Of a DNA stretch of 64,000 nt, positions 17,118 through 24,429 are shown piece by piece. Each line of letters opens with the position of its first letter. Positions within the stretch are counted from its first letter, which is position 1. Origin of the DNA: Desulfobacter sp. (GTDB taxonomy: Bacteria; Desulfobacterota; Desulfobacteria; Desulfobacterales; Desulfobacteraceae). The notes beneath the pieces were generated by a model. That model was not told the DNA's origin. It did not search any database and was given only the letters and a program-made list of their open reading frames with translations. The stretch lies in assembly GCA_028768525.1 (NCBI GenBank), contig CP054837.1:5018001-5082000 (forward strand). The letters run 5' to 3'. A program made the position numbers and the translations under genes.

Positions 17118-18146
17118 ATGATTCAAGTCGTGAATGTCGAAGATGCGGTGGGGCGTGAATTGGCCCATGATATTACGGAAATCAGAGCGGGGGAGTTCAA
17201 GGGGCCTGCCTTCCATCGGGGACATATGCTGACCTGCCGCGACCTGGATCATCTGCGGCGGCTGGGCAAGGATCACCTTTATGTCATAACGCCGGAAAAA
17301 GACGAGATGCATGAAGACGAAGCTGCGGTGACCATGGCAGATGCGCTCTGCGGCGCGGGAGTGGCCTGGGACGAGGCCCCGAGGGAAGGCAAAATTTCCC
17401 TGAAGGCGGCCCGGGACGGGTTGCTCAAGGTGGATGTGGATGCCCTGGAACAATTCAATATGCTTGGGGTGGTGATGTGCGCCACCCGTCATTCCAACAG
17501 CATTGTAAAACAGGGGGATCAGGTGGGGGCCACCCGGGCCATTCCCCTTCTGATTCCCCGGGACCATGTATCCGCAGCGGTTTCCATTGCCAAAAGTGCC
17601 CGACAGTCCATTCTCCGGGTTCAACCCATGATGCGGGCCAAAGCCGGGGTGATGATAACCGGAAATGAAGTCTACCACGGCCGGATAAAGGATAAATTTG
17701 AACCCATTATCCGGAAAAAAGTGGCCGACCTCGGGGGAGAGGTGATGGCGGTGCGCTTTTTGCCCGATGATGACCGGATGATTGCCTCTGCCGCTGCCGG
17801 CATGGTGGAACAGGGCGCCAATGTATTGATCACCACAGGCGGGATGTCTGTGGATCCCGACGACCGTACCCGTTTCGGACTAAAGCAGGCCGGTGCCCGC
17901 AACATGGTGTACGGCACACCGGTGCTGCCCGGCGCCATGTTCATGGTTGCTTATCTTGACTGGGTGCCGGTCCTGGGCATCCCGGCCTGCGGATTGTTTG
18001 CCCCTACCACCATGTTCGACCTGATGTATCCCAGGATACTTGCCGGGGAAAAATTGTCGCGGTCGGATATCGCGGCTACCGGGCATGGGGGGCTCTGTCT
18101 CGGATGTAAAACCTGTACCTATCCCCGGTGCGGTTTCGGCAAATAG
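17118..18146 (+). CDS. Molybdopterin-binding protein (MoeA/MogA-type domain) with Cys-rich tail
   Basis: I chose the ATG at 17118 because GGGAGGA precedes it at proper distance; this gives 342 residues. The second half is an MPT-binding domain: MITGNEVYHGRIKDKF, LPDDDRMI, then LITTGGMSVDPDD. The N-terminal half is not the standard MoeA domain. The final residues are CLGCKTCTYPRCGFGK, four cysteines that could bind a metal or cluster. Such proteins often sit next to FmdE homologues and may handle cofactor for a particular Mo/W enzyme. Confidence 0.8.
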   Translation: MIQVVNVEDAVGRELAHDITEIRAGEFKGPAFHRGHMLTCRDLDHLRRLGKDHLYVITPEKDEMHEDEAAVTMADALCGAGVAWDEAPREGKISLKAARDGLLKVDVDALEQFNMLGVVMCATRHSNSIVKQGDQVGATRAIPLLIPRDHVSAAVSIAKSARQSILRVQPMMRAKAGVMITGNEVYHGRIKDKFEPIIRKKVADLGGEVMAVRFLPDDDRMIASAAAGMVEQGANVLITTGGMSVDPDDRTRFGLKQAGARNMVYGTPVLPGAMFMVAYLDWVPVLGIPACGLFAPTTMFDLMYPRILAGEKLSRSDIAATGHGGLCLGCKTCTYPRCGFGK

Positions 18147-18228
18147 TCTCCGGGGGACGGCGGCCCGGGAGTGGTGCCGGCCGGCTGTATAGAACCTAAA
18201 TAACGATTACCAACCGGGAGGATGAACT

Positions 18229-19452
18229 ATGATATCATGGCTGCCCATGGGGTTTGAAGAGGCGCTGCGTATCACCGTGGACACGATTTCGCCTTTGGGC
18301 AAAGAAATGGTGCCCCTGGCAAGGAGCACGGGGCGGATTATCGCCGAAAATCTGATCTCGGGGATTAATTCTCCCTCCATCAATGCCTCCCTTAAGGATG
18401 GGTATGCCGTGGTGTCTGAGGACCTGGACACTGCCGGGCCGGATACGCCGGTTCAATTGGCCCTGGCCGGCACCGCTTCGGTGGCCGGCGGAGGGGCGCC
18501 GCCCCGTCTGGTTCCCGGTTCTGCCATGCGTATTTTAACGGGGGCACAGATTCCCGAGGGGGCCACGGCCGTGCTGGCCGAGGAGTTTGCATCCCTGTGC
18601 GGCAGCACCCTGAGCGCGGCCAATACGGCGGAGCCCGGCCGGAACATCATGCCCAAAGGCACCGACGTGGCCGAGGGGCAGTGCGTGGCGGAAAAGGGCT
18701 GCGCCATCACACCGGGCCGGGCCGGTATCATCGCGGCTTCCGGGTTCAGCGAAGTCCCCGTTTACAAAAAGCCCCGGGTGGCCATTATTTCCACCGGCGA
18801 CGAGGTGGTGGCCCCGGGAAAGCCCCTTCCCCCTGGGAAATTATATGCAAGCAATATGGTCACCCTGGGCGCATTCTGCCGCAAATGGGGCATGGAACCG
18901 CACCTTGTCACAGTAAAGGACGACCCGGACAGAATCTGCAAGGCACTGGAGGCGGCCCTGGCATCCTCCGACGCGGTGATTACCAGCGGCGGTGCCTGGA
19001 CCGGGGACAGGGATCTTGTCGCCAAGATTTTCAGTGACCTTGGGTGGAAGAAAGCCTTTCACCGTATCCGCATCGGTCCGGGCAAGGCCGTTGGCTTCGG
19101 TATGATCGCCGCCATTCCGGCATTTATTCTGCCCGGCGGCCCTCCGTCCAATCTCATGGGGTTTCTTCAGATTGCCCTTCCCGGCCTCCATGTGCTGTCG
19201 GGAAGACAGCAGGTGGGGCTGCCCGTGATGAAGGCCAGGATCTCTTCAGAAATACGCGGGCGGGCCAGGGATTGGACCCAGTTTATTTTCGGCGCCGCCA
19301 CCCCGGACGAACAGGGGCTGCGGTTTGATTCCCTGGGGCAGCGGGCCCGCCTTCAGTCCATGGCAGACGCCACGGCCGTTGCCACGATTCCCGAAGGTAA
19401 AACCCGCCTTGCCAAAGGAGAGATTTCATCCATTCAGGTCTTGTCATTCTAA
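18229..19452 (+). CDS. moeA: Molybdopterin molybdenumtransferase MoeA
   Basis: A 407-residue full-length MoeA. N-terminal domains contain INSPSINASLKDGYAV and RILTGAQIPEGATAVL. The MPT-binding domain has ISTGDEVVAPG, TSGGAWTGDRD and LPGGPPSNLMGF, and a C-terminal beta-barrel domain completes it. The enzyme inserts molybdate (or tungstate) into adenylylated molybdopterin. GGGAGG lies just ahead of the start. The operon context suggests a copy dedicated to the Mo enzymes downstream. Confidence 0.92.
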   Translation: MISWLPMGFEEALRITVDTISPLGKEMVPLARSTGRIIAENLISGINSPSINASLKDGYAVVSEDLDTAGPDTPVQLALAGTASVAGGGAPPRLVPGSAMRILTGAQIPEGATAVLAEEFASLCGSTLSAANTAEPGRNIMPKGTDVAEGQCVAEKGCAITPGRAGIIAASGFSEVPVYKKPRVAIISTGDEVVAPGKPLPPGKLYASNMVTLGAFCRKWGMEPHLVTVKDDPDRICKALEAALASSDAVITSGGAWTGDRDLVAKIFSDLGWKKAFHRIRIGPGKAVGFGMIAAIPAFILPGGPPSNLMGFLQIALPGLHVLSGRQQVGLPVMKARISSEIRGRARDWTQFIFGAATPDEQGLRFDSLGQRARLQSMADATAVATIPEGKTRLAKGEISSIQVLSF

Positions 19453-19467
19453 TGCAGAGGTGTGCAA

Positions 19468-20481
19468 ATGAACGCGTTGAATAAAAATTCTTTGACCGAT
19501 GCCTACCAAAGACAGATAAATTATCTCCGGGTATCGGTTACGGATCAATGTAACCTTTCCTGCTGCTATTGCGCCCCTTTCAGACCCGGGCACGGGGGGA
19601 CGCCTCTGCCGCCCAAAGATCGATTGATGTCATTTGATGAGATGCTTCGTCTGGTCAAAATCGGAGTTGACCTGGGGATATCCAAGGTGCGGCTGACCGG
19701 AGGCGAACCCCTGTGCCGCCGGGGCGTTACCCGGTTCATTGAAAAACTCTCCCGTATCCCCGGGATAAAGGATATTGGCTTGACCACCAACGGCATACTT
19801 CTGGAATCCATGGCCCGGGAATTGCGCGATGCCGGGTTGAACCGAATTAATGTCAGCCTGGACACCCTGGGGACGGCCCGGTTTAAGCAGATCACCGGTA
19901 AAGACGCCTGGCACAGGGTATGGGACGGAATCATGGCCGCACTGGCCCTGGGATTTTCCCCCGTCAAGATCAACACCGTGGTGATGAAAGGCGTCAACGA
20001 CGATGAGGTGGTTGATATGGCCCGTTTAAGCCTTTTATATCCCCTGCATGTCCGCTTTATTGAATACATGCCCATTGGACCTGATCCCCGGACCATCAGG
20101 GGATATTTTATTTCCGGTACAGAACTGAAAAATAGAGTGGGGCAGCTGGGGAAACTGATTCCAATGGTCAGGGCGCCTTTTGACGGGCCTGCCCGACGGT
20201 TCAAGATCCAGGGGGCTCCCGGGGAGGTCGGTTTCATCAGTTCAATGAGCGATCATTTCTGCAGTCGGTGCAACCGGATGCGCCTGACCGCCACCGGCGC
20301 CCTGCGTCCCTGCCTGCTGGCCGACGATGAGGTCGAACTGGTCCGCCGGCTGCGGGAGGGGTGTTCTGATTCCCGGTTGCGGGAACTGTTTTTTAAGGCC
20401 TTGTCAATGAAGCAGGGTGCCCACGGGCTGGACTTTGAGGGACACGGCCTAAAGACCAAAATGGTTCAGATCGGGGGGTGA
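19468..20481 (+). CDS. moaA: GTP 3',8-cyclase MoaA
   Basis: The ATG at 19468 has AGAGG seven bases upstream; a GTG at 19462 is less likely. The protein has 337 residues. The radical-SAM cluster motif CNLSCCYC is at the N-terminus, RLTGGEPL follows, and the C-terminal cluster motif FCSRCNRMRLTATGALRPC is complete. It catalyses the first step of molybdopterin synthesis from GTP. The two terminal glycines (QIGG) are kept, as the MoaA activity needs. It directly follows moeA. Confidence 0.93.
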   Translation: MNALNKNSLTDAYQRQINYLRVSVTDQCNLSCCYCAPFRPGHGGTPLPPKDRLMSFDEMLRLVKIGVDLGISKVRLTGGEPLCRRGVTRFIEKLSRIPGIKDIGLTTNGILLESMARELRDAGLNRINVSLDTLGTARFKQITGKDAWHRVWDGIMAALALGFSPVKINTVVMKGVNDDEVVDMARLSLLYPLHVRFIEYMPIGPDPRTIRGYFISGTELKNRVGQLGKLIPMVRAPFDGPARRFKIQGAPGEVGFISSMSDHFCSRCNRMRLTATGALRPCLLADDEVELVRRLREGCSDSRLRELFFKALSMKQGAHGLDFEGHGLKTKMVQIGG

Positions 20482-20622
20482 CAAAGCTGCAGCAGCTCCC
20501 GGTGTTTTTCAGGTAGCGGGCTTTTCGACAGCGTTCCGAACCGGATGAAAGCCCGGCAATTAATATTCACCCGGGCCGCAGGTGGAACAATTTGCGGTCC
20601 CTAAATAAAAGCAGAGGTTTTT

Positions 20623-21426
20623 ATGACGATGGTATCTGACCCTTATTCCGGGTTGCAATTGGTTGAGCTCAGCCATGAGTGGGGCCATGGCGTTCCTTCC
20701 TACCCCGGACAGGATGATGTGAGAATGGCCCGGGGCGTCAAGCACGCCCAGCACGGCGTACTGGCATGGAAGATTTCCACTGTAATGCATACGGGTACCC
20801 ATATGAATGCCCCCATTCACATGGTGCAGCGTGCCGCAGACCTGGCAGATGTTCCGGTAGACCGTCTCTTTGGCAATGGTGTCATTTTATCCATTCCAAA
20901 GCAGCGCTTTGAGACCATAACGGCAGAGGATCTGGCATCGGCGTCCCCCGGGGTGAAGCAGGGGGATGTGGTGGTGATCCTCACCGGCTGGCACCATAAA
21001 TACAGCGACAGCCTTGAATATTACGGAGAGTCTCCGGGGCTGACCAGGGACGCGGCCCAATGGCTGGTTGAAAAAGAGTGCCGGATGGTGGCTGTGGATA
21101 CCCCCCAGGTGGACCACCCCCTGGCCACTTCCCTGGGGCCCCACCGGGGCGGCCCCCTGATGAACCGCCTGAAGGCGGCCTATGAAGAGAAGACAGGAAA
21201 AGACCCCAAAAAAGAGCATCCGGAATGGAATATCGCCCATAAGACCTTATTGGCGGCTGGAATCCCCACCATTGAGCAGGTGGGGGGGGATGTGGATACT
21301 CTGGCGGGGAAACGGGCGACCTTTGCGGCCACACCATGGAAATTCAAATATGGAGATGCCTGCCCGGTCCGGTTTGTTGCCATGATCGATCCTTCCGGAA
21401 ACTGCCGCATCGATGCCGGCAGATGA
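20623..21426 (+). CDS. Cyclase-family metal-dependent hydrolase, copy 1 (Asn in the metal motif)
   Basis: A 267-residue member of the cyclase/kynurenine-formamidase-like family (PF04199). The metal motif reads HTGTHMNAPIH, with Asn where the family has Asp (HxGTHxDxPxH). Later conserved parts are present (VVILTGWHHKY, DTPQVDHPLAT). The family hydrolyses amide, lactone or cyclic ketone substrates. Next to the transhydroxylase-like enzymes, ring hydrolysis of a reduced hydroxyarene is a reasonable guess, but the Asp to Asn change makes activity uncertain. It is paralogous to the next gene. Confidence 0.8.
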   Translation: MTMVSDPYSGLQLVELSHEWGHGVPSYPGQDDVRMARGVKHAQHGVLAWKISTVMHTGTHMNAPIHMVQRAADLADVPVDRLFGNGVILSIPKQRFETITAEDLASASPGVKQGDVVVILTGWHHKYSDSLEYYGESPGLTRDAAQWLVEKECRMVAVDTPQVDHPLATSLGPHRGGPLMNRLKAAYEEKTGKDPKKEHPEWNIAHKTLLAAGIPTIEQVGGDVDTLAGKRATFAATPWKFKYGDACPVRFVAMIDPSGNCRIDAGR

Positions 21427-21481
21427 TCATCCGGGACCAATTTGCAAAACATACCTTTGAAAATAGACGGGGTAATAAAAA

Positions 21482-22264
21482 ATGAGTCTTAAAATTTATA
21501 ATCTAAGTCATGCCTTTCATCAGCATATGCCCGAGTGGCCCTCCACACCCGGGGTCAATGTAACGGTCAATAAATTCCACGCCAAGGACGGGGTATACCA
21601 GGTCAACTGGGAGGGGATCATGCACCGGTGCACCCATATGGATGCCCCCATCCATGTCACTGAGAACACACCCGGCATCTCCGATTATCCCCTGTGGCGC
21701 CTTTTCGGCACCGGGGTGGCCGTATCCATTCCCAAGGGGAAATGGGGGGTGATCACACCCGAGGACCTTGAAAAGGCCACGCCGGCCATTCAGGAAGGGG
21801 ATATGGTGATGATCAATACCGGTTTCCACCATAAATGGGCGGACTGCGACGACTATTTTGCCTATGGATGCGGTATTTCCGGTGCCGGTGCCCAATGGCT
21901 GGTGGACAAGAAGGTCAAATGCGTGGGATACGGATGCCAGGCCAATGACCATCCCATTGCCACCAAACTGGTGGATCACGGCCTGGGTCCTTCCCAGCCC
22001 CATCTCATTAAAGAGTATAAGGAGGAGACCGGGCGGGACCCCAAAGAAGATTTTCCGGACTGGGAGCCGGCCCATAAAACCCTGATGGTCAAGGGGGGGA
22101 TTCCCGGGATTGAAAACCTGGGCGGAGACCTTGACGAGGTCACCGGAAAACGATGCTTTTTCATGGCCTTTCCCTGGCGGTGGACCCGCGGTGACGGTTG
22201 CATTGTCCGGGTGCTGGCACTTGTGGACCCGGATCAAACCTTCCGATTTGAAACCGGACGGTAA
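21482..22264 (+). CDS. Cyclase-family metal-dependent hydrolase, copy 2
   Basis: A 260-residue paralogue of the preceding gene, 55 bp downstream. The metal motif reads HRCTHMDAPIH: the Asp ligand is present, but the usual Gly is Cys. INTGFHHKWAD and ANDHPIATK match the corresponding parts of copy 1. This copy keeps all expected metal ligands and is the better candidate for an active hydrolase. The pair may form a hetero-oligomer or act on successive intermediates. No signal peptide. Confidence 0.82.
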   Translation: MSLKIYNLSHAFHQHMPEWPSTPGVNVTVNKFHAKDGVYQVNWEGIMHRCTHMDAPIHVTENTPGISDYPLWRLFGTGVAVSIPKGKWGVITPEDLEKATPAIQEGDMVMINTGFHHKWADCDDYFAYGCGISGAGAQWLVDKKVKCVGYGCQANDHPIATKLVDHGLGPSQPHLIKEYKEETGRDPKEDFPDWEPAHKTLMVKGGIPGIENLGGDLDEVTGKRCFFMAFPWRWTRGDGCIVRVLALVDPDQTFRFETGR

Positions 22265-22530
22265 CCATATGGAAAGAGGCCCAAGGGCGGGGGGCCGGAT
22301 GCCGCACCGGTTCACCCTGTATTTATCAATCGCGGCTGCCCCCTTTTTTTGCTTCTATCCAGCCGGAAGGTGCGGTAAATAAACATAATAAACAATTGAT
22401 AATAAGCTGGAAAAAGCAAATGTTTTATGGTAGAAAATCCGGTGATGTAAGGTGTGCCACCCACTGAAAACGGGTTAAATTTAATAGTGATATGAAGTAA
22501 ATTATGGAAAAGAACAATGGCGGTATAACT

Positions 22531-22572
22531 CTGCTTGTATGTAAAATGCAACATTATTTTACATACAAGCAG
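22531..22572. promoter_or_regulatory. Perfect 17-bp inverted repeat, candidate GntR operator
   Basis: CTGCTTGTATGTAAAAT pairs with ATTTTACATACAAGCAG around an 8-nt loop without a mismatch. It lies in the otherwise empty 565-bp gap between the second cyclase and gntR. The TATGTAAAAT core resembles the motifs near the promoters of the two Mo enzymes. There is no T-run, so a terminator is unlikely. The rest of the gap shows no convincing gene. Confidence 0.5.
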
Positions 22573-22828
22573 AATGCGCCATTAAGGGAAAAATAACATC
22601 GTGTATTGTACCGCAAACCAGCAGAGATGATTAAACTGAACTCCACCGGTTTTTATTAATACCCCGTAAAATTAACTTGCGTTGGGCAGAGGGAATGCAG
22701 GTGCGCCTTGTGTGATATGCACAAGCTTTTTGCCCGTGACAGGGCTTTTATCCCCCAATCCCGGCCCGGCAGTCTGCGGTGGGTTTGATCTCTATTTTGC
22801 CCTGAATGCATTGAGCAGGAGAATATAG

Positions 22829-23494
22829 ATGGCTGAACAAAAGAATCTAACATTAAAGGTGTACAACAATATCAAGCAGATGATGCTCAACTATGATATT
22901 GTACCCGGCCAGCGGCTTGTATTCGTCGACCTGGCCAAAGAGCTGGGGGTCAGCAGGACTCCGGTGAACAACGCATTGTCCATACTTGCCAAGGAGGGGT
23001 ATCTTGATTTTATCCCCAACCAGGGGTATTCCGTTCATAAACTGACCCAGGAAGAAGCCGAGGCGCTCTATGAAATACGGCTGATCCTTGATCTGGGAAT
23101 CATCGAAAAAGCCATAAAACTGTCAACCCCCGAGGGATTACGTCATATTGAACTCAGGAAAAATGAATACGCCTCATCCGTGAAAAGCCGCATATACCGC
23201 CATATTTTCCTCCTTGATATGAATTTTCATTCCGCCATTGCCGAGATGGCCCAAAATATCTATTTCAAGGATATTTATACGGATATTTATCAGCGGATTT
23301 TTCTGCGCTTCCGGACGGAACACCTGGAGTCAAAACGGTTGTTTGAAATCGTTGATGAGCACGAGGGGCTTTATAATGCCATCAAAGCCAAAGATACCCG
23401 GAAGGCGAGAAAGCTGGTCAAAGAACACAGCGCAATGTCCAAAAAGAATCTTTTCCCCATCATTTTCAATCAGAATCCTTCCGATTTATCCTGA
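22829..23494 (+). CDS. GntR-family regulator, FCD subfamily
   Basis: A 221-residue repressor/activator. The N-terminal winged helix has QRLVFVDLAKELGVSRTPVNNAL and the following wing (KEGYLDFIPNQGYSV). An all-helical FCD ligand domain follows, with the metal-binding His in MNFHSAIAEMA and a late HEGLYNAI. FCD regulators usually sense organic acids or aromatic intermediates. Its place between the cyclases and the divergent Mo enzymes makes it the likely regulator of this locus. Confidence 0.88.
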   Translation: MAEQKNLTLKVYNNIKQMMLNYDIVPGQRLVFVDLAKELGVSRTPVNNALSILAKEGYLDFIPNQGYSVHKLTQEEAEALYEIRLILDLGIIEKAIKLSTPEGLRHIELRKNEYASSVKSRIYRHIFLLDMNFHSAIAEMAQNIYFKDIYTDIYQRIFLRFRTEHLESKRLFEIVDEHEGLYNAIKAKDTRKARKLVKEHSAMSKKNLFPIIFNQNPSDLS

Positions 23495-23546
23495 TTTCGC
23501 GGGCCGGGCTTCACCAGCCCATGCACCAGCCCGGTGGTAAAAAAAA

Positions 23547-23584
23547 CTGCCATTGGCATGAAGAGGCCTTCATGCCAATGGCAG
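23547..23584 (-). terminator. Strong terminator of the first Mo-enzyme operon
   Basis: CTGCCATTGGCATGAA pairs perfectly with TTCATGCCAATGGCAG around GAGGCC. On the minus strand it is followed by a run of eight T. It ends the minus-strand operon at 23611-27038 and may also stop gntR from the other side. Confidence 0.85.
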
Positions 23585-23610
23585 CGTTGGTTTAACCCGG
23601 GCGCGGGGGG

Positions 23611-24429
23611 TTAGAGGGACATGGGAATATCACCCAGGCTCAGGTCCTTATCGGTGATAATACCCTCGATGGTCTTTTTTGCCCCGTTCTTTTTAATGTC
23701 CAGGGTAAAGGTCCGGTTATCCCCAAGCTTGCGGAACCAGAAATCACCGAAATTATCGGTGACGGCGGTGAAGGTTTCCCCGCTGTCAGCATCGGTAAGG
23801 GAACAGGCGGCGCCGATGATCACCTCTTTTTCCACAGGATCGTACACCGTGCCCGCCACAAATTTTCTGGGCAGGTTTTTATAATAGACCCTGGATTGGG
23901 TCCCGGCCTCGGGGTTCAGGAACTCCGCGTCCTTGATGAAGTCTGAAAAATCGGATTCCTCCCCGAACCTCAGGGCGTCGGTGGGGCACTGGTCCACGCA
24001 TCTGGGGACCTCCCACTCATCGTCGTTGTCCAGAAGATGGCTACACCCGGTGCATTTCTGGGCGATATTCAGGTTTTCATTGAAATAAATGGCATCATGG
24101 GGGCAGGTATCCTTGCACAGCTTGCAGCCGGTGCATTTATCCGGATGGATGAGAACCAGGCCGTCGCTGCGCTTTTCAATGGCGTCATATGCACACTGCT
24201 CGATACAGGGGGCATCGTCGCAGTGGTGGCACATTTTAGGGATATAGGTCACCTTCACCTTGGGCACCTGGCCCCGCACCAGCTCGGTGATCCCGATCCA
24301 GAACTGCCCGGTGTCGGGCTGGGGCTTGGCATAGGGGCTCCAGTCGTTGGCCACATGCTCGTCCTTGCAGGCAATCTGGCAGCAGTAGCAGCCGTTGCAG
24401 ACGGATAAATCCAGATAAAAGGCTTTCAT
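23611..24429 (-). CDS. Transhydroxylase-like iron-sulfur subunit with four cluster motifs
   Basis: A 272-residue electron-transfer subunit, close to the 275 residues I recall for Pelobacter transhydroxylase beta. Four complete cysteine sets are present: CNGCYCCQIAC, CHHCDDAPCIEQC, CTGCKLCKDTCP and CTGC...CVDQCP. That is enough for four [4Fe-4S] clusters. The last about 80 residues (from VAGTVYD) form a transthyretin/carboxypeptidase-regulatory-like beta domain, characteristic of this family. The start overlaps the large-subunit stop (TAATG). The four-cluster chain suggests electron exchange with an outside partner. Confidence 0.85.
   Translation of the reverse strand: MKAFYLDLSVCNGCYCCQIACKDEHVANDWSPYAKPQPDTGQFWIGITELVRGQVPKVKVTYIPKMCHHCDDAPCIEQCAYDAIEKRSDGLVLIHPDKCTGCKLCKDTCPHDAIYFNENLNIAQKCTGCSHLLDNDDEWEVPRCVDQCPTDALRFGEESDFSDFIKDAEFLNPEAGTQSRVYYKNLPRKFVAGTVYDPVEKEVIIGAACSLTDADSGETFTAVTDNFGDFWFRKLGDNRTFTLDIKKNGAKKTIEGIITDKDLSLGDIPMSL

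Noticed and set aside
16890..18146. A longer start for the MPT-binding protein at 16890
   Set aside because: It would overlap the FmdE-like gene by about 150 bp; the ATG at 17118 has a good ribosome site.
22312..22554. An 80-codon minus-strand ORF between the cyclases and gntR
   Set aside because: No ribosome site, and it runs into the perfect inverted repeat; the residue pattern is not gene-like.
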